A DNA stretch of 64,000 nucleotides from Takakia lepidozioides (taxonomy: Eukaryota; Streptophyta; Takakiopsida; Takakiales; Takakiaceae). The DNA is taken from contig CM060731.1 in NCBI GenBank assembly GCA_030704615.1, forward strand, positions 57,082,756 to 57,146,755, read 5' to 3'. Both the position numbers and the translations under genes were made by a program. The notes beneath the pieces are model-generated. The model was given only the letters and a program-made list of their open reading frames with translations, made no database searches and was not told the DNA's origin. This document shows positions 35,326 through 45,999 of the stretch, piece by piece (position 1 is the stretch's first letter; each line of letters starts with the position of its first letter).

Positions 35326-37032
35326 GTTGCACAGTCCATAGAATCAGTGACAGGTGGACGCGGGTTAGCGTCAGAAAAGTGGCCGGCAAGTGAAAGGATA
35401 GCTTGGAAGTCAAACTCGGAGAATGTGCCACGCGGACAGGGGAAGACGGGGGCATGTTTAAAAGCGAACACGTGGCCACTAGGGCAAAGCACACCGCGGT
35501 GCATATATTGTAAAAGTGGGTGTCATCATGCAAGAGGACAAACTGGGCCGTCAAAGTACCTACCCGGTACATCAACCAAAGCTATTTGTGGGCCCATTAA
35601 TGCATTCAGGGCAAAGGTAACGGAACCCTTTACGTGTACAGAAAAGGGGGGCCTTTGCCACATGTGCTGTCCTAGTGGACATTTCAGGTGGGAATGTCCA
35701 CTGAGAGGGGTAAAATTAAGAAGTTACCCAAGGAGGCAACAGCCAATCAGGAGCGAGAATTTCATGCAGGTGGTTCCCTCCAAGAAACAAGAACAAGAAA
35801 TTAGAAGAGCTATGAGCGGAAAAGTCGGGGTGGCTCCAAATAACCAGCGTCTCGACGGGAGGGGCAATCAAAGCTATAGCTTTGTAGCTATGGCGGATAT
35901 TACAGACTATACATTAGCTTTACTTCTCACGCAGTGGTGCAAGGACGGACAGGTTGAAAGGACATTCTCTCTCACCCACTATCTGCAAGCCCCACAGGCT
36001 TACACGCACTTACCCGTTCCTTTCTATGCCAACCATACCTTTATGTTCTACGCCCTGCAAGCTTTCCTACAACTGTTTCAAACAAGGCCTTCTTGTTTGT
36101 CTGGGATGAAGAGAGTTAGGGGAATGGAGGATGTCAGGGTGAAGAGCACCACGATTCTGCAGAAGCAAACAATTGCTACACCACAGACAGTGCAGCTGCT
36201 AAAGGAGTTGCGATTGGAAGGGCTGCTATGCAAGGATTGGTCTTTGCATCATCGGAAGTATACGATTCAATTCATTCAGAACTTTGAGCCTAGGACAGGA
36301 GTTACACAGGTGAGGGGAGTAGATGTAGAGATTACTCCCCAGTACTTGCAGCAACTGTTTGAATTGCCATCTCGGCATGTGAATGTGGATGAACACAGGG
36401 CAAGATTGCAAATGGTCAATTTGTTCCAAGAAACGAGTTTCTTTAAAACTCAAGGATACACCTGCACCAAGGCTGAGTACCCAGGGCTAAGAGAAGTTGG
36501 CCAAATACTGAATGTTTTGTTTGCCATGAAACAGACGGTACTTGAGCAGATCATTCACGGAGGAGATACTGAAAAGGATGTAGCTTGGGCGGAGTTGATG
36601 TACAATGGTCTGGTGGAAGAGATGAAGCGGTTACAGGGCATTGTAGCTAAGTCTCCGATCATAGTGTCTGGCCCAATAATTGCGCAAATTATCTTTGATT
36701 CTTGCATACTTGATGCACGAGAACGTAAGGAGATGGGAGTGTTTGAGACAGCAACCACTGCAAATGAGGAACATGGCTCTTCACATGGTGAAAGTGGATT
36801 GGAGGGGCAGCACCAGTCCAAGAGGCAGAAGCGGGATACGACTGTGGCAGATCCACTAGCTTCAAGGAAACCACAAGATGATATTTCCATAGTTCTTGTA
36901 CAGGATGGGGAACAGCAGCACAGAAGGCTGTTGTTACTGGAAGCACGGCCTGTGGAGAGGAGGAAGAAGTTACCTCAGTACCACAGCCACCACAGTCAGT
37001 TGACTCAATTGTTCTGGGGGTCACTCAGATAG
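35320..37032 (+). CDS. Extra 570-codon ORF downstream of integrase, zinc knuckle
   Basis: Open for 570 codons, beginning at the internal CACAG cluster. Residues 113-126 form a CX2CX4HX4C zinc knuckle (CHMCCPSGHFRWEC), followed by basic LRGVKLRSYPRRQQ. Further on are LQAPQAYTHLPVPFYANHTF, ELRLEGLLCKDWSLHHRKY and VRGVDVEITPQYLQQLFELP. The C-terminal part is acidic and has SKRQKR, a possible nuclear signal. No membrane segments are visible, so an envelope role is unlikely. Downstream broken frames to 39,633 continue on the same strand. The family is unknown to me. It may be captured host sequence or a lineage-specific retroelement protein. Confidence 0.6.
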   Translation: MRVAQSIESVTGGRGLASEKWPASERIAWKSNSENVPRGQGKTGACLKANTWPLGQSTPRCIYCKSGCHHARGQTGPSKYLPGTSTKAICGPINAFRAKVTEPFTCTEKGGLCHMCCPSGHFRWECPLRGVKLRSYPRRQQPIRSENFMQVVPSKKQEQEIRRAMSGKVGVAPNNQRLDGRGNQSYSFVAMADITDYTLALLLTQWCKDGQVERTFSLTHYLQAPQAYTHLPVPFYANHTFMFYALQAFLQLFQTRPSCLSGMKRVRGMEDVRVKSTTILQKQTIATPQTVQLLKELRLEGLLCKDWSLHHRKYTIQFIQNFEPRTGVTQVRGVDVEITPQYLQQLFELPSRHVNVDEHRARLQMVNLFQETSFFKTQGYTCTKAEYPGLREVGQILNVLFAMKQTVLEQIIHGGDTEKDVAWAELMYNGLVEEMKRLQGIVAKSPIIVSGPIIAQIIFDSCILDARERKEMGVFETATTANEEHGSSHGESGLEGQHQSKRQKRDTTVADPLASRKPQDDISIVLVQDGEQQHRRLLLLEARPVERRKKLPQYHSHHSQLTQLFWGSLR

Positions 37033-37080
37033 TACATGTTGTTACACCAGAGCCTATTGCTCTGGAAGGAGAAGGGCTGG

Positions 37081-39633
37081 ACATTCCCACTACATAACAG
37101 GTAGTGGCAGAAATTGAGAAGGGGGACCTTCTCTATGAAAACTTTGGCTTGGTCAGGGAACCAGTGGTGCCAAAGATGCAGAGTTTGACCGAGGAAATCC
37201 CTGCTGTGCATGTGATGCCCGAACCTGTGGAGGAGGTTCCAGAGGTAGAAGGTAGGGGCACTGCAACACTTGTGGAGAATGAGGTCGTTCAGGACGAAGA
37301 TCTTGTGGGAACATGGCCTGAATGGTTGGTGAAACATCACACTGTGCAGAATCAGGGTGACCACCAACGGGGTTCCCATGACGACCCACAGTAGGCCATG
37401 CTTATGAGTTCCATAAGCAGTTGGGCACATATGTGAAGTCTCATGTTCCATCTACACAATTGGCAGCTTTGAGAGAGGAACTCAAGCAGGAGTTTGAGGC
37501 TAGAATTGCCACTGAGTGTGCAAACAAGGTGGATATGGAGGCCAACCTCAAGTTGCAGAAAGAATTGGAGGACACCAAGGCTGCCCTGCAGCTAGCAAAG
37601 GGGAATCTGATTGAAGCGGGTCTGGAGCAGGGGAAGTTGCATGAAGCGCATAAGCAGCAGCTATATCAATTGCAGGTGAAGCATGAGGGCAAATTGCAAG
37701 AAGTGACGGTGCTTCATACAGAGTTGGAGGCAGTTCATCAGAGAATGACCATATAATGTGCCACATTAACAACTGCTCTGGAGCAAACTGCATTAGAAGT
37801 TAATAGAATAGCAGAGAGATGTATGATGGCAGAGGCTGAGACAGTAGAGCAGGGGAAACTTATTGCTGATATGAAGGCTATTCTCCATTGCAATGATGAT
37901 ACTTTCCAACAATACAGTCGGGTTTAGGCTGAGAAGAAAAGGTTCATCATGCAGTTGCAGCAATCACTCACGGGCCACAAGAATGAACTCTTTGTGGCTA
38001 ACAAGGCTTGGAAGGAAACCAATAATCTGCTGCCTATGCGGGCTTGGTTGAACCTCATGCAAAGCGCATGAAGGCCTTACAACAGCAGTTAGATGTGTAC
38101 AGACTTAAGGAGGAGCAGGCTCTCCGGGGTGCTACACAGGACTTGGTGGATAATCATCTTATACAAGTATGGTTAACACAAGGGCCGGTGGAAGGGAAGG
38201 CACCATGAAAGCTCACTCAGGGGGAGATGAATGATCTCAGGTTGCAGGTGCACAACATTGCCACAACTACTATAGAGAATGTCTATAGTAGGATAGTAGA
38301 GTTACAGGATGATGTGGAAGGGCTGCAGACTCAAGTAGATGACTTGAGTTCCAACATTGACAAACGAGTCTTTGTTCCTAAGGAGCAGCTGGTGGCTACT
38401 TATTTGCATGCCAGAACCCTGGTTTTTCAATCTTCATCACAAGAGGTACAAGAAATGCCAGTTTAGGAGGGACAGTGGCGGCAATATCATAGCCCCCACA
38501 GCCGGTGGCTGTGCAAGTGGCTGGCACTGTTGATACCGTGGCAATGCCACAGGCTTAGGTTTGGGGGGATGCTGCTTTTCACCCATCTAGGACTCCTGCT
38601 GCACTGGAGTACAAACGGGCTATGATTATGCCCTTCAACCAAATTCCCATTTTGATGGATTTGGCTTGGAAGGAATTCAGTCCTCCACAGTCTCTGGCAC
38701 ATTATTACCAGATCATGCGCATTTGGTTGCCAGTGGCAACTAGGACTAAGGTTCTTCCGAACAATCGACCCATTGAGGATCATCATTTTGCAAGGTACTG
38801 GTCTTAGGCAGGCACCATGCTGAGGGAATTAATTGTCTTTCAGGTTGTTCATGGGTACATCTACACCAAAACCAAGGAGGTATCTAGTATTGTCATGGGC
38901 TGTGGATTGTACTATGCTGCTTGTTTCATTGCACGGTATCACATTGAGCAGCAAAAGATGCAATCAAGATTTCTGAGTTATTCCAGTAGAGATCATTGGG
39001 TCTTCCCTTCAGTTCCACCTCATATGTATCTATATGATGCGAAAATCATGATGCAGAAGGATTCCTAGCTTCGTTCATGGTTTAATTTGGCTTGGAACAG
39101 CTTAGCCAAAGAAAAATTGGGCCCTGATAATATTTTTTATAAGGGACATGAAGCCTGGAAATACTTGCACTGTTCCAAGGTCATTGGCACACCTCTCATC
39201 TATACGGCCAAGGAGTTCAGGGAATTCACTCATTTTGCTTGCAAGCGATTAAAGCCTAGTAGTCTACTTCAAGCTTCCAGACATGGTGGGCCAACACTGC
39301 ATGCCATGCAGGATTCCTGAGGAACCACTTAAAGTTCGGCCGCCGAAACACCTCAGGGGGGAAGATGATTATGATACTACTGGTTCTACAGAGGAACCTT
39401 TTGACATGGCGGAGGACTACGCACTACAGATGGCAGAGAAGAAATGGCGGGGATCTCCTATGCCTGAGAGGTTACCTCGTTATCAACCACAGGAGGGTCA
39501 AGCATTTCCGTTTGGTACTCAGTCGTCTCCATCAGCCAGTGACAGGGCTTGGGCTCGCACACAGAGCCCTCCAAAGGGTTCTCACCGTCAGAAGGGTGCT
39601 CGCTCACAACGGTTTGCTGATCCTAAACAGTAA
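37081..39633 (+). pseudogene. Continuation of the extra 3' region: coiled-coil frames, broken
   Basis: A chain of open segments in changing frames. 37,104-37,394 is acidic. 37,421-37,756 is a strong coiled coil (LREELKQEFEARIATEC, LQKELEDTKAALQLAKGN, LYQLQVKHEGKLQEV). 38,227-38,466 is a second coil (IVELQDDVEGLQTQVDDLS). 38,622-39,320 contains VFQVVHGYIYTKTKEV-like and WFNLAWNSLAKEKLGPDN segments. 39,283-39,633 is a Pro/Ser-rich end. It stops 38 bp before the 3' LTR. Together with the 570-codon ORF it could once have been one protein of about 1,400 residues. Function unknown. Confidence 0.5.
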
Positions 39634-39653
39634 ACCGTGAGGACACGGCTTTT

Positions 39654-39671
39654 TGAGAGGGGGAGGGGTAA
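39654..39671 (+). promoter_or_regulatory. Polypurine tract
   Basis: GAGAGGGGGAGGGGTAA immediately precedes the 3' LTR, the expected place for plus-strand priming. Confidence 0.85.
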
Positions 39672-40679
39672 TGTTAGAGGGCTGTCTGGGACTTAGACAC
39701 TTTTATGGGCTCTGTGGGGTACCCTTAATTTTTGCGCAGACTTACGGATGGTAGACTTAGACCAACAGAGGTCTTGGGGGTGACAGGCACAGGCTTTAGG
39801 GGTGGTAGACAGGTTTACACACTCAGTCACAGTCCATCATAGCCATACACAGCCTTACACAGTCTGTCACGGTCAATCACAGCCTATCACAGTTAGTCAC
39901 AGTCTATCACAGCTCGGCACAGTTTCGCACAGCCAGTCACAGCCCGACACAACTTTACACAGCCAGTTACAGCCGACACAGTCCGACACGGCCAGTCATA
40001 GCTCGGCACAGTCACAGCCCGACACAGCTTGGCACAACCCGTCACAGCGTACATAGGGAACGGTTATCATTAGCAGGGAACGACTGTGTGGGAACGACAT
40101 CTGCAGAGGGAACGTGTTACTTCAGGGGTGACAGTTAGTTAGTTAGGCGGTTAGAACAGCTTGCATATAGATGAGGCAGAGTAGCAACGGGGGGGGGGAG
40201 TTCTTGGTCATGAGTGGAGGAGATGAAGTGGAGAGCAGGAATGGAACCAAGGATGGAGAACACGGCGAAGATGGGAAGATGATTGGATCGATGCTTGATT
40301 CATGCAAGTTGTAGAGTCGTATTGTAGAACAGATTAGAGACACTATGGCTACGGCCTGATACTGAACAAAGATTAATATGATACACATTCCTTACCCACA
40401 CCATGTAGAGAGAACTGAGTGAAGTTGTGGAATGAATGGTTGAGCAATCGGAACCTCGTAGATTGCTGAAGTAAACTGTTTCTCAAATATAAACAGTAAG
40501 GTAATATGCTGATAAGAAGGCAAGAAGGAATACAAACAAGAAGCACTACCATGATACACCAGATGTAGGTCATGACTGATTGTTCTAAGCGGGCTGAGTG
40601 CTTAGAGATATCCAACTCTTCTATTTTGGAGTTCCCTCCTCGGATAGCGAAGGGATGGGTGAGTAAAAGCCGCTCGACA
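39672..40679 (+). repeat. 3' LTR
   Basis: 1,008 bp, TGTTAGAG...CTCGACA, followed by the target duplication GCCTC. Very similar to the 5' LTR along its length, which suggests a fairly recent insertion despite the broken coding region. Confidence 0.93.
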
Positions 40680-40684
40680 GCCTC

Positions 40685-41320
40685 CCTGATGTTGTCGTAC
40701 TTGTACTGAAGCTGTTTTTGGACACTTGCTGGAACATCCTGGTTGTGGAGAGGCATGTGGAAGGAGAGAGATCTCCAAAGCCCGACCCACACCCATGGTG
40801 GGCATATCCTGCAATCATCGCACTCCATGAGACCACATCACGTTCAGCCATCTTCTGATAAGAAGGGAAAACAGGGTCAAATGTGTTGAAGAAGGTGCCT
40901 TGAGTAGCAGTGCCTGATTTTATCAATTGTGCCGCTGCTATTGCGGCTTCCAGTTGACCATCTACCCATGCAGGTTTCTTGTAGCTATCCTTCCACATGG
41001 AATTATAGGTAATCTGGAGCTTGAAATTTGGCCCTCTTGGATGAATCTCGACCCACACTCTATCCCTGCTCCTTCAGCTATCCATGTCTCTGCACAAATC
41101 ATGCATACATCCTTGCCTTGCTGCTAGCAGCTCACATGACAGCCTAGAATTGTTCTTGCAAACACCCCAACCCTACTTATCACACTAGTTCCTATGCTGA
41201 CCTGTGTCTGCTTCCAACAGACGTTCACCTTTTTGCCTGGATTGTTCCACCATTAACTGGGGTCGGAAACGTATTCATTCCAGAGCTTCTCCTTGTCTCT
41301 GTTATCTGTTTTCCGATACT
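40685..41320 (-). pseudogene. PPR-gene leader segment, right copy
   Basis: The right flank of the LTR element encodes on the minus strand PLHNQDVPASVQKQLQYKYD and a single PPR remnant, MAERDVVSWSAMIAGYAHHG, near 40.8 kb. It is followed upstream by WVEIHPRGPNFKLQITYNS and PAWVDGQLEAAIAAAQLIKS, the partner of the 27.4-kb copy. It is part of a local duplication of a PPR gene's 5' region. The non-PPR part is unidentified. Confidence 0.55.
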
Positions 41321-41401
41321 TTCATGTTGCCACATTGGTAGTAACATGTCAAAATCACTCCAAAACCAGGTGTTGATAATTGGGCTCTACTCCATGTAAA
41401 A

Positions 41402-41872
41402 TTGGTTGCAGTCTGCCCCGATTTTGATCGTAGCAGTGATGCATGCAGGAAGAAGTGGAAGAAGATATATGAGGACTCCAAGGTTGACTACACTGCCAAC
41501 GGAATTAGTGGGAATGGAAAATCCGCAAAATGTAAGTGGTACATGCTTGTTGACAATTGGATGCATGAAAGGACAAATGCTTTCCACCATCATCATGGTA
41601 GTGCTACAGATGTTGATCCCAATGGTGGGAATGTTGAAAAAGAACCAGAGGGTTTAGGTGTTGACATTGATGCAGCACCAAAACCAAGTTTTTCAACTGC
41701 ACATACCCTGACTGGATGAAAAGGAGAAAAATAAACAACACAAGAAGCAATCAAGGAGTTGTCTCAACAATAAAAATTGCTCCTTGACAATATAAAGAAA
41801 CCGAGAATGCAAAATTAGCATTACTCCAGCAAATACTCGGTACAATGTCTGAAATTGTGAAGAAATTCTAGA
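41402..41872 (+). pseudogene. Myb/SANT-like (trihelix) partner ORF of PIF/Harbinger element
   Basis: The frame from 41,402 has CPDFDRSSDACRKKWKKIYED and KCKWYMLVDNWMHERTNAF, the trihelix pattern of the second protein of PIF/Harbinger elements (needed with the transposase for DNA binding and nuclear import). After the TGA at 41,719, coiled-coil remnants (EAIKELSQQ, AKLALLQQILGTMSEIVKKF) appear in shifted frames. It converges with the transposase on the other strand, as usual for the family. The N-terminal helix is missing. Confidence 0.65.
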
Positions 41873-42155
41873 TGAGGGCCTCAAATGAAGTACCTACTCC
41901 TCCCCGGATTCATCCTCGCTCGATAGTCCTACATAGTGTTTTGGGCATATTTGTTCCATGTCCCTTATTCTCTTTCGGCTGAATAAAGACTTGGCAATGG
42001 AATTTCGTCTCATATACATTTCCTTAGTGCTTGCGTTATCCCTTGTATTCCAACCTGGAAGTGCACCTTCACCATGTTGACATGTGGTCGTGTGCGAGTA
42101 TTGAATTGTTGTGCTGTAAGCTTTACACCATTCATCTCCCATATTGTGTCCTCTC

Positions 42156-43075
42156 CTACAGCCGCTGCTTCATGTTTGCCTTGATGCATGCCTTGCGCGA
42201 CCTCTCTGAATTCATCAATCCAAGAGGTGTTGAATGAGACTTTGTGAGTGATGGTGATATATTATGTAAAATCAAACGAGCTGTAACATGAATGGGTACA
42301 TATTCTAGATTGCAATCCATTCGTTTTAATAAAATCCTCCATCTTCCCTTCAGTATGCCAAAAGCTCGTTCTATGCACATTCTTGAGCTTGTTTGCACAA
42401 AATTCCAATTTGTCTGCTCCCTAGTAAATCCATCTTTGCTTCCAATAAATGGAGCAAACATCCATGGCATGCATTGGTAAGTAGCGTCACCTGGAAGGGC
42501 ATAGGGATTCAAGCCACCACTATGGCATACACGGCCAATTTGTGATTTTCCAAACAGGTTCCAGTCATGAATACTACCACACCACCCTATATTATAATCC
42601 CAAAAGCAACATGAGGTGTCGACAATGCCTTGTAATAAGACAGAATGAAAACCCTTCATGTTATGATAATCAGGTGCATGCTCAACAGGGGCAATAATCG
42701 GAATATGACTGCCATCAATCGCCCCTATGCACCAGGGTATACCATGTAAAGATTCAAAATCTTTACTCATCTCTCTCATTTTGGATGCAGAGGGCCATTT
42801 GATGTAGAGATCACGACAACTAGTCTTCAGTGCATGACAAAATTCCAACACGATATTCTGAGCAGCAGAAATTTCTACTCCAAAGCAATATGAGAGTATA
42901 CTCAAGGTACTACCAGTGGCTAACCTTGCTATAAAAATAGCAACCGTAGTCTCCATTGGAATAGCAATTCGACACCTAGTATCTTGTTTCTTCAAAAAAG
43001 GAGCTACCTGTGCACACAAGTACGAGAAAGTTTCTCTTGACATGCGCCTCCTGTCCTTGAACATTTTGGCACTGT
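42156..43075 (-). pseudogene. PIF/Harbinger (HARBI1-like) transposase, N-terminus interrupted
   Basis: Starts after the nested MITE with KMFKDRRRMSRETFSYLCAQV (typical FR.S..TF start region). Catalytic triad: IPWCIGAIDGSHIPI (Asp1), CGSIHDWNLF (Asp2) and ERAFGILKGRWRIL (Glu). AIPMETTVAIFIARLATG and DYHNMKGFHSVLLQGIVD also fit the family. The end (HVTARLILHNI and beyond) reads through to 42,156 without internal stops. An N-terminal piece may lie at 43,730-43,506 beyond the MITE (MLRVSHTTMEPSGRDLLATL). It cuts and pastes DNA with 3-bp TWA duplications when intact. Confidence 0.88.
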
Positions 43076-43077
43076 AA

Positions 43078-43472
43078 GAGCATCCCCACCCTACACTGAA
43101 CCCAGCACGCCAACGGAACATGAGGGTATGGTGGGCGGGAAACGTCCCCCACCCATGCACTGAACCCTATATCCCGTGAAAAGCTCGCACTGAATATCGT
43201 TCCGTGCACTGAACCCGAGCGCTTATTCTGCGCACAGAAAACGTCCCTGAATCCAAGTCAACATGACCAAGCGCGTGCCTATCAGCATCTTGGCGGAGAT
43301 CTCGCCCCTTCCGGCCAATGGGAGGCGAGGTGCGCGGGGATGGCGTGGGCGATTTCGGGACAAGGGTGTGCACGAGTCGGGCTGTCACGCCACAGAACCC
43401 AGCAGGCACTGAATCGATGACACTATCTTTTGTGTTACATGGAGTTTTTCGGGCTCAAGGGTGGTGATGCTC
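43078..43472. mobile_element. MITE nested in the Harbinger transposase gene
   Basis: Termini GAGCATCCCCACCC and GGGTGGTGATGCTC match as inverted repeats at 13 of 14 positions. Flanks are TAA (left) and TGA (right), close to a Harbinger-type 3-bp duplication. The 395-bp body has five copies of CACTGAA(CCC). It separates the transposase body from its likely N-terminal exon. Confidence 0.65.
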
Positions 43473-43739
43473 TGAGCTCCCAAGAGATAAGTATCTGCAA
43501 AACCTTTAGGTCTCAAATGCATGGATCCTTCCCTTCTTCGAACCAGACAAGTTGTCTTGCAATATCAAACTCTGAAGCATGGTCAATACCGTTTGGAGAT
43601 TGTTGTTGATTGCTAGAGAATGTCTACTCGACATAGCCTCTAAAATAATGAACATGGAAAACTGAAGAGCAAGTGTTGCAAGGAGATCCCTTCCCGAAGG
43701 CTCCATGGTTGTGTGCGATACTCTCAACAAGAAACCTTA

Positions 43740-44545
43740 ACAAAAAAAACCAGACAGTTTGAGCGAGATATCTTGTCCAGTGGACCCCTTTTGTCCACTA
43801 CTCGGTGTGAAAATGCTATGAAGCTCGTCCGTTGGGTTCCCGCAACTTCCCGCAACTTTTGATGACATGGCATCTGTGAAGCGGCCGAAACAGTGGACAA
43901 ACGTTATTTTTGAGTGTTTTGTCCGGTCGCTGGTCTGGAAGGGACCTAAGAGGGATAGTGCCGGGGATGCCTGGGCAAAAACTGCCCGCCTGCCACGTAC
44001 TCCGCGCCACGTTGGCACACAGCCCTCGCCCTCCTCCCCGTTTCCCTGCTCCTCAGTGCCACGTGGGCACAAGGCTGGTTGTGGGACTCGCCTGCCCCCC
44101 AGCCTTCCTCGCCCAGGCCCAGGCCCAGGCCTTGCCACGTAAGGGCCTCCCTACCCGCCACGTCGCCCTCCCACAGGCTGTTGTATGGCGGGCTCTCCTA
44201 TACACTCTCCCATACCATGTCTCAAAAGAATATCGCTCAACCAGATTGAGCTATTTCTTTTTCTTAAAAAAAATTTACAGAAAGGGATGGTAGCCCTATC
44301 AAAATATATCAACACATATATTTTATAATATATATAATAAAAATATATATTCTGATATATTAAGCTATGCACATATGCAAATAGTGGGTTTAGAAGTGTC
44401 ATTTAAGTGGACTAGTACTATAGGGGATCCCCATATTTCATACATCTCAAACATTCATCCATACACCAAATATATGCAAAATATGATTGGGGAGTGTCAT
44501 GTAAGTGGGCTAGTGTTGTATTGCATGATGATATTTCTTAGACAT
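43740..44545. other. Intergenic: GC-rich then AT-rich
   Basis: 43.85-44.2 kb is GC-rich with short GCCCAG repeats and open frames I regard as compositional. 44.2-44.5 kb is AT-rich. Nothing recognised. Confidence 0.4.
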
Positions 44546-44547
44546 TA

Positions 44548-44991
44548 AAGTTATCCGTTAAGTGACCAGCCCTTCCGCCCCCTAATACATCCCCACTATA
44601 CCTCCCTTCGGCACTTTGCGCGTATCCAGAAAGTCATGCAGACAGAGTATCAAAACCAAAACTAGGGACGGCAGCGGGGCCACGCACAGGTGCGCACACG
44701 TGTTCTACTTAAAGTCGGCGTGTATTCTCCTTAAATCAGCGTGGGCCCTGCCCCAGCCTCATGCCCCCGCTTGATTCCACGCCGCGCCACGTAACCCGAG
44801 AGGAAAGCCAAAAACCAAATGTAGGATGAAACTCGTTTTGCTCTCATTTTGGTGCTATTTTGAGTTTGGTCTTGTATTTTTTTGGCTTGTATTTTAATCC
44901 CCTGCTCTTTTGACATTTATTGCACTTCAACCTCTCTTTTGGCCAAACTGGCCTAACTCACCCTCCATCCCTTGTACTTAACGGATAACTT
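44548..44991. mobile_element. TA-flanked MITE, copy 2
   Basis: Perfect 15-bp ends AAGTTATCCGTTAAG and CTTAACGGATAACTT, with TA on each side; 444 bp. Same end consensus as 20,271-20,642, with a different interior. Confidence 0.8.
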
Positions 44992-45786
44992 TATTGATAG
45001 ATATATAACACATTGTCAAGCATTGAGCCATATACATTTAAGACAATGTGCAAAAATTGCCTTAGAAGTGTCCTTTCAGTAGGCTAGTATTACACTACAT
45101 GTTGATATTTCATACATAATGTCAAAAGTGTATAACACATTTGCACACATTCAGCCATACACATATGTGAAAGTAGGAAAAAATTACTTTAGGAATGTCA
45201 TCTAAGTGGGGTTACTGTTACATTGGATACCAATATTCCATACAAATATCATAAAAGTATATGACATAGTTTAGTGGATATTAAGTGTACATCTATAAGT
45301 TCATAATGGATACATATGTGTGTAAGTATATAGCTTATGTTGAATATACATTGTAGTAACAGTGTGCAAGAATACAGATATTACACAATGTTTCCTCATA
45401 ACTAAGTTAGAGATTATTTGAAAACAAAACAGAGAAAACATTTCCATATTCTCAGTCGTCGTCATCCTCCATATTCAGACCACATCCCTAAACCCCACAT
45501 TCACCTACATGTAAATTAAGCGGGACTCTATGATGTAAGAACTTGTTAGTCTAAGTATGTTTCTCATCTACTGCCGTACTTATTTTTGCACAGTTGTTTT
45601 TGCTATCCCAATATTTTCTTAGCCTTTGGCTATTGACATCTCTTGAGTTCTACTTCCATCTATCACACTCATGAGTTCCTTGACCTCAAACAACATTTGC
45701 ATCGGGATTTTTCAGAGTTGAAAGTTGGCTCCATGTCCTATATCTTTCAAATCTCCTCTCATTATGATTGCTTTGTTCCTTACTAG
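44992..45786. other. AT-rich intergenic
   Basis: Nothing coding or repetitive recognised. Confidence 0.4.
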
Positions 45787-45957
45787 TGTAGATTCTTTTA
45801 GCAGAAAAAAATCAACTATAGTGATAAAGATAGATTAAATGTTGTGGGCTCATAACCTCTCGAAAGTAACACACAACATTCTAGCATCTTAATCACTCAC
45901 AAGCATTTGACATAAATCTGAGTTATGAGGAGAGCAAGTACACAGAAGAATCGGTCC
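45787..45957 (+). repeat. Dispersed 170-bp repeat, copy 2
   Basis: Ordered match to 13,007-13,175 (TAGTGTAGATTCTTTTAGCA, ACACAACATTCTAGCATC, GAGTTATGAGGAGAGCA). Confidence 0.75.
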
Positions 45958-45999
45958 CAATATGGATGTGGTATTTTATGGCAAGCATGTGGGCACGGC

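Larger units (their letters stand above)
27827..40679 (+). mobile_element. Ty3-type (Tat/Athila-like) LTR retrotransposon, 12.85 kb
   Basis: Two LTRs starting TGTTAGAGGG, flanked by the 5-bp duplication GCCTC (27,822-27,826 and 40,680-40,684). PBS follows the 5' LTR and a purine tract precedes the 3' LTR. Order: extra ORF, gag, protease, RT, integrase, extra 4.3-kb ORF region. The RT carries VFLDDFSVYS, resembling the VFMDDF form typical of Athila/Tat lineages rather than YLDD. Protease-RT-integrase order is Ty3. Stops, frameshifts and loss of RNase H make this copy non-autonomous. The clade call is inference from motifs. Confidence 0.93.

Noticed and set aside
35320-37032. Extra retrotransposon ORF as an envelope gene
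   Set aside because: No signal peptide, membrane segment or furin-like site is visible. A zinc knuckle and nuclear-type basic stretch point elsewhere.
43867-44293. Open frames of 91-127 codons in the GC-rich stretch
   Set aside because: Composition is Pro/Arg/Gly-rich in overlapping frames with no domain and short GCCCAG repeats.
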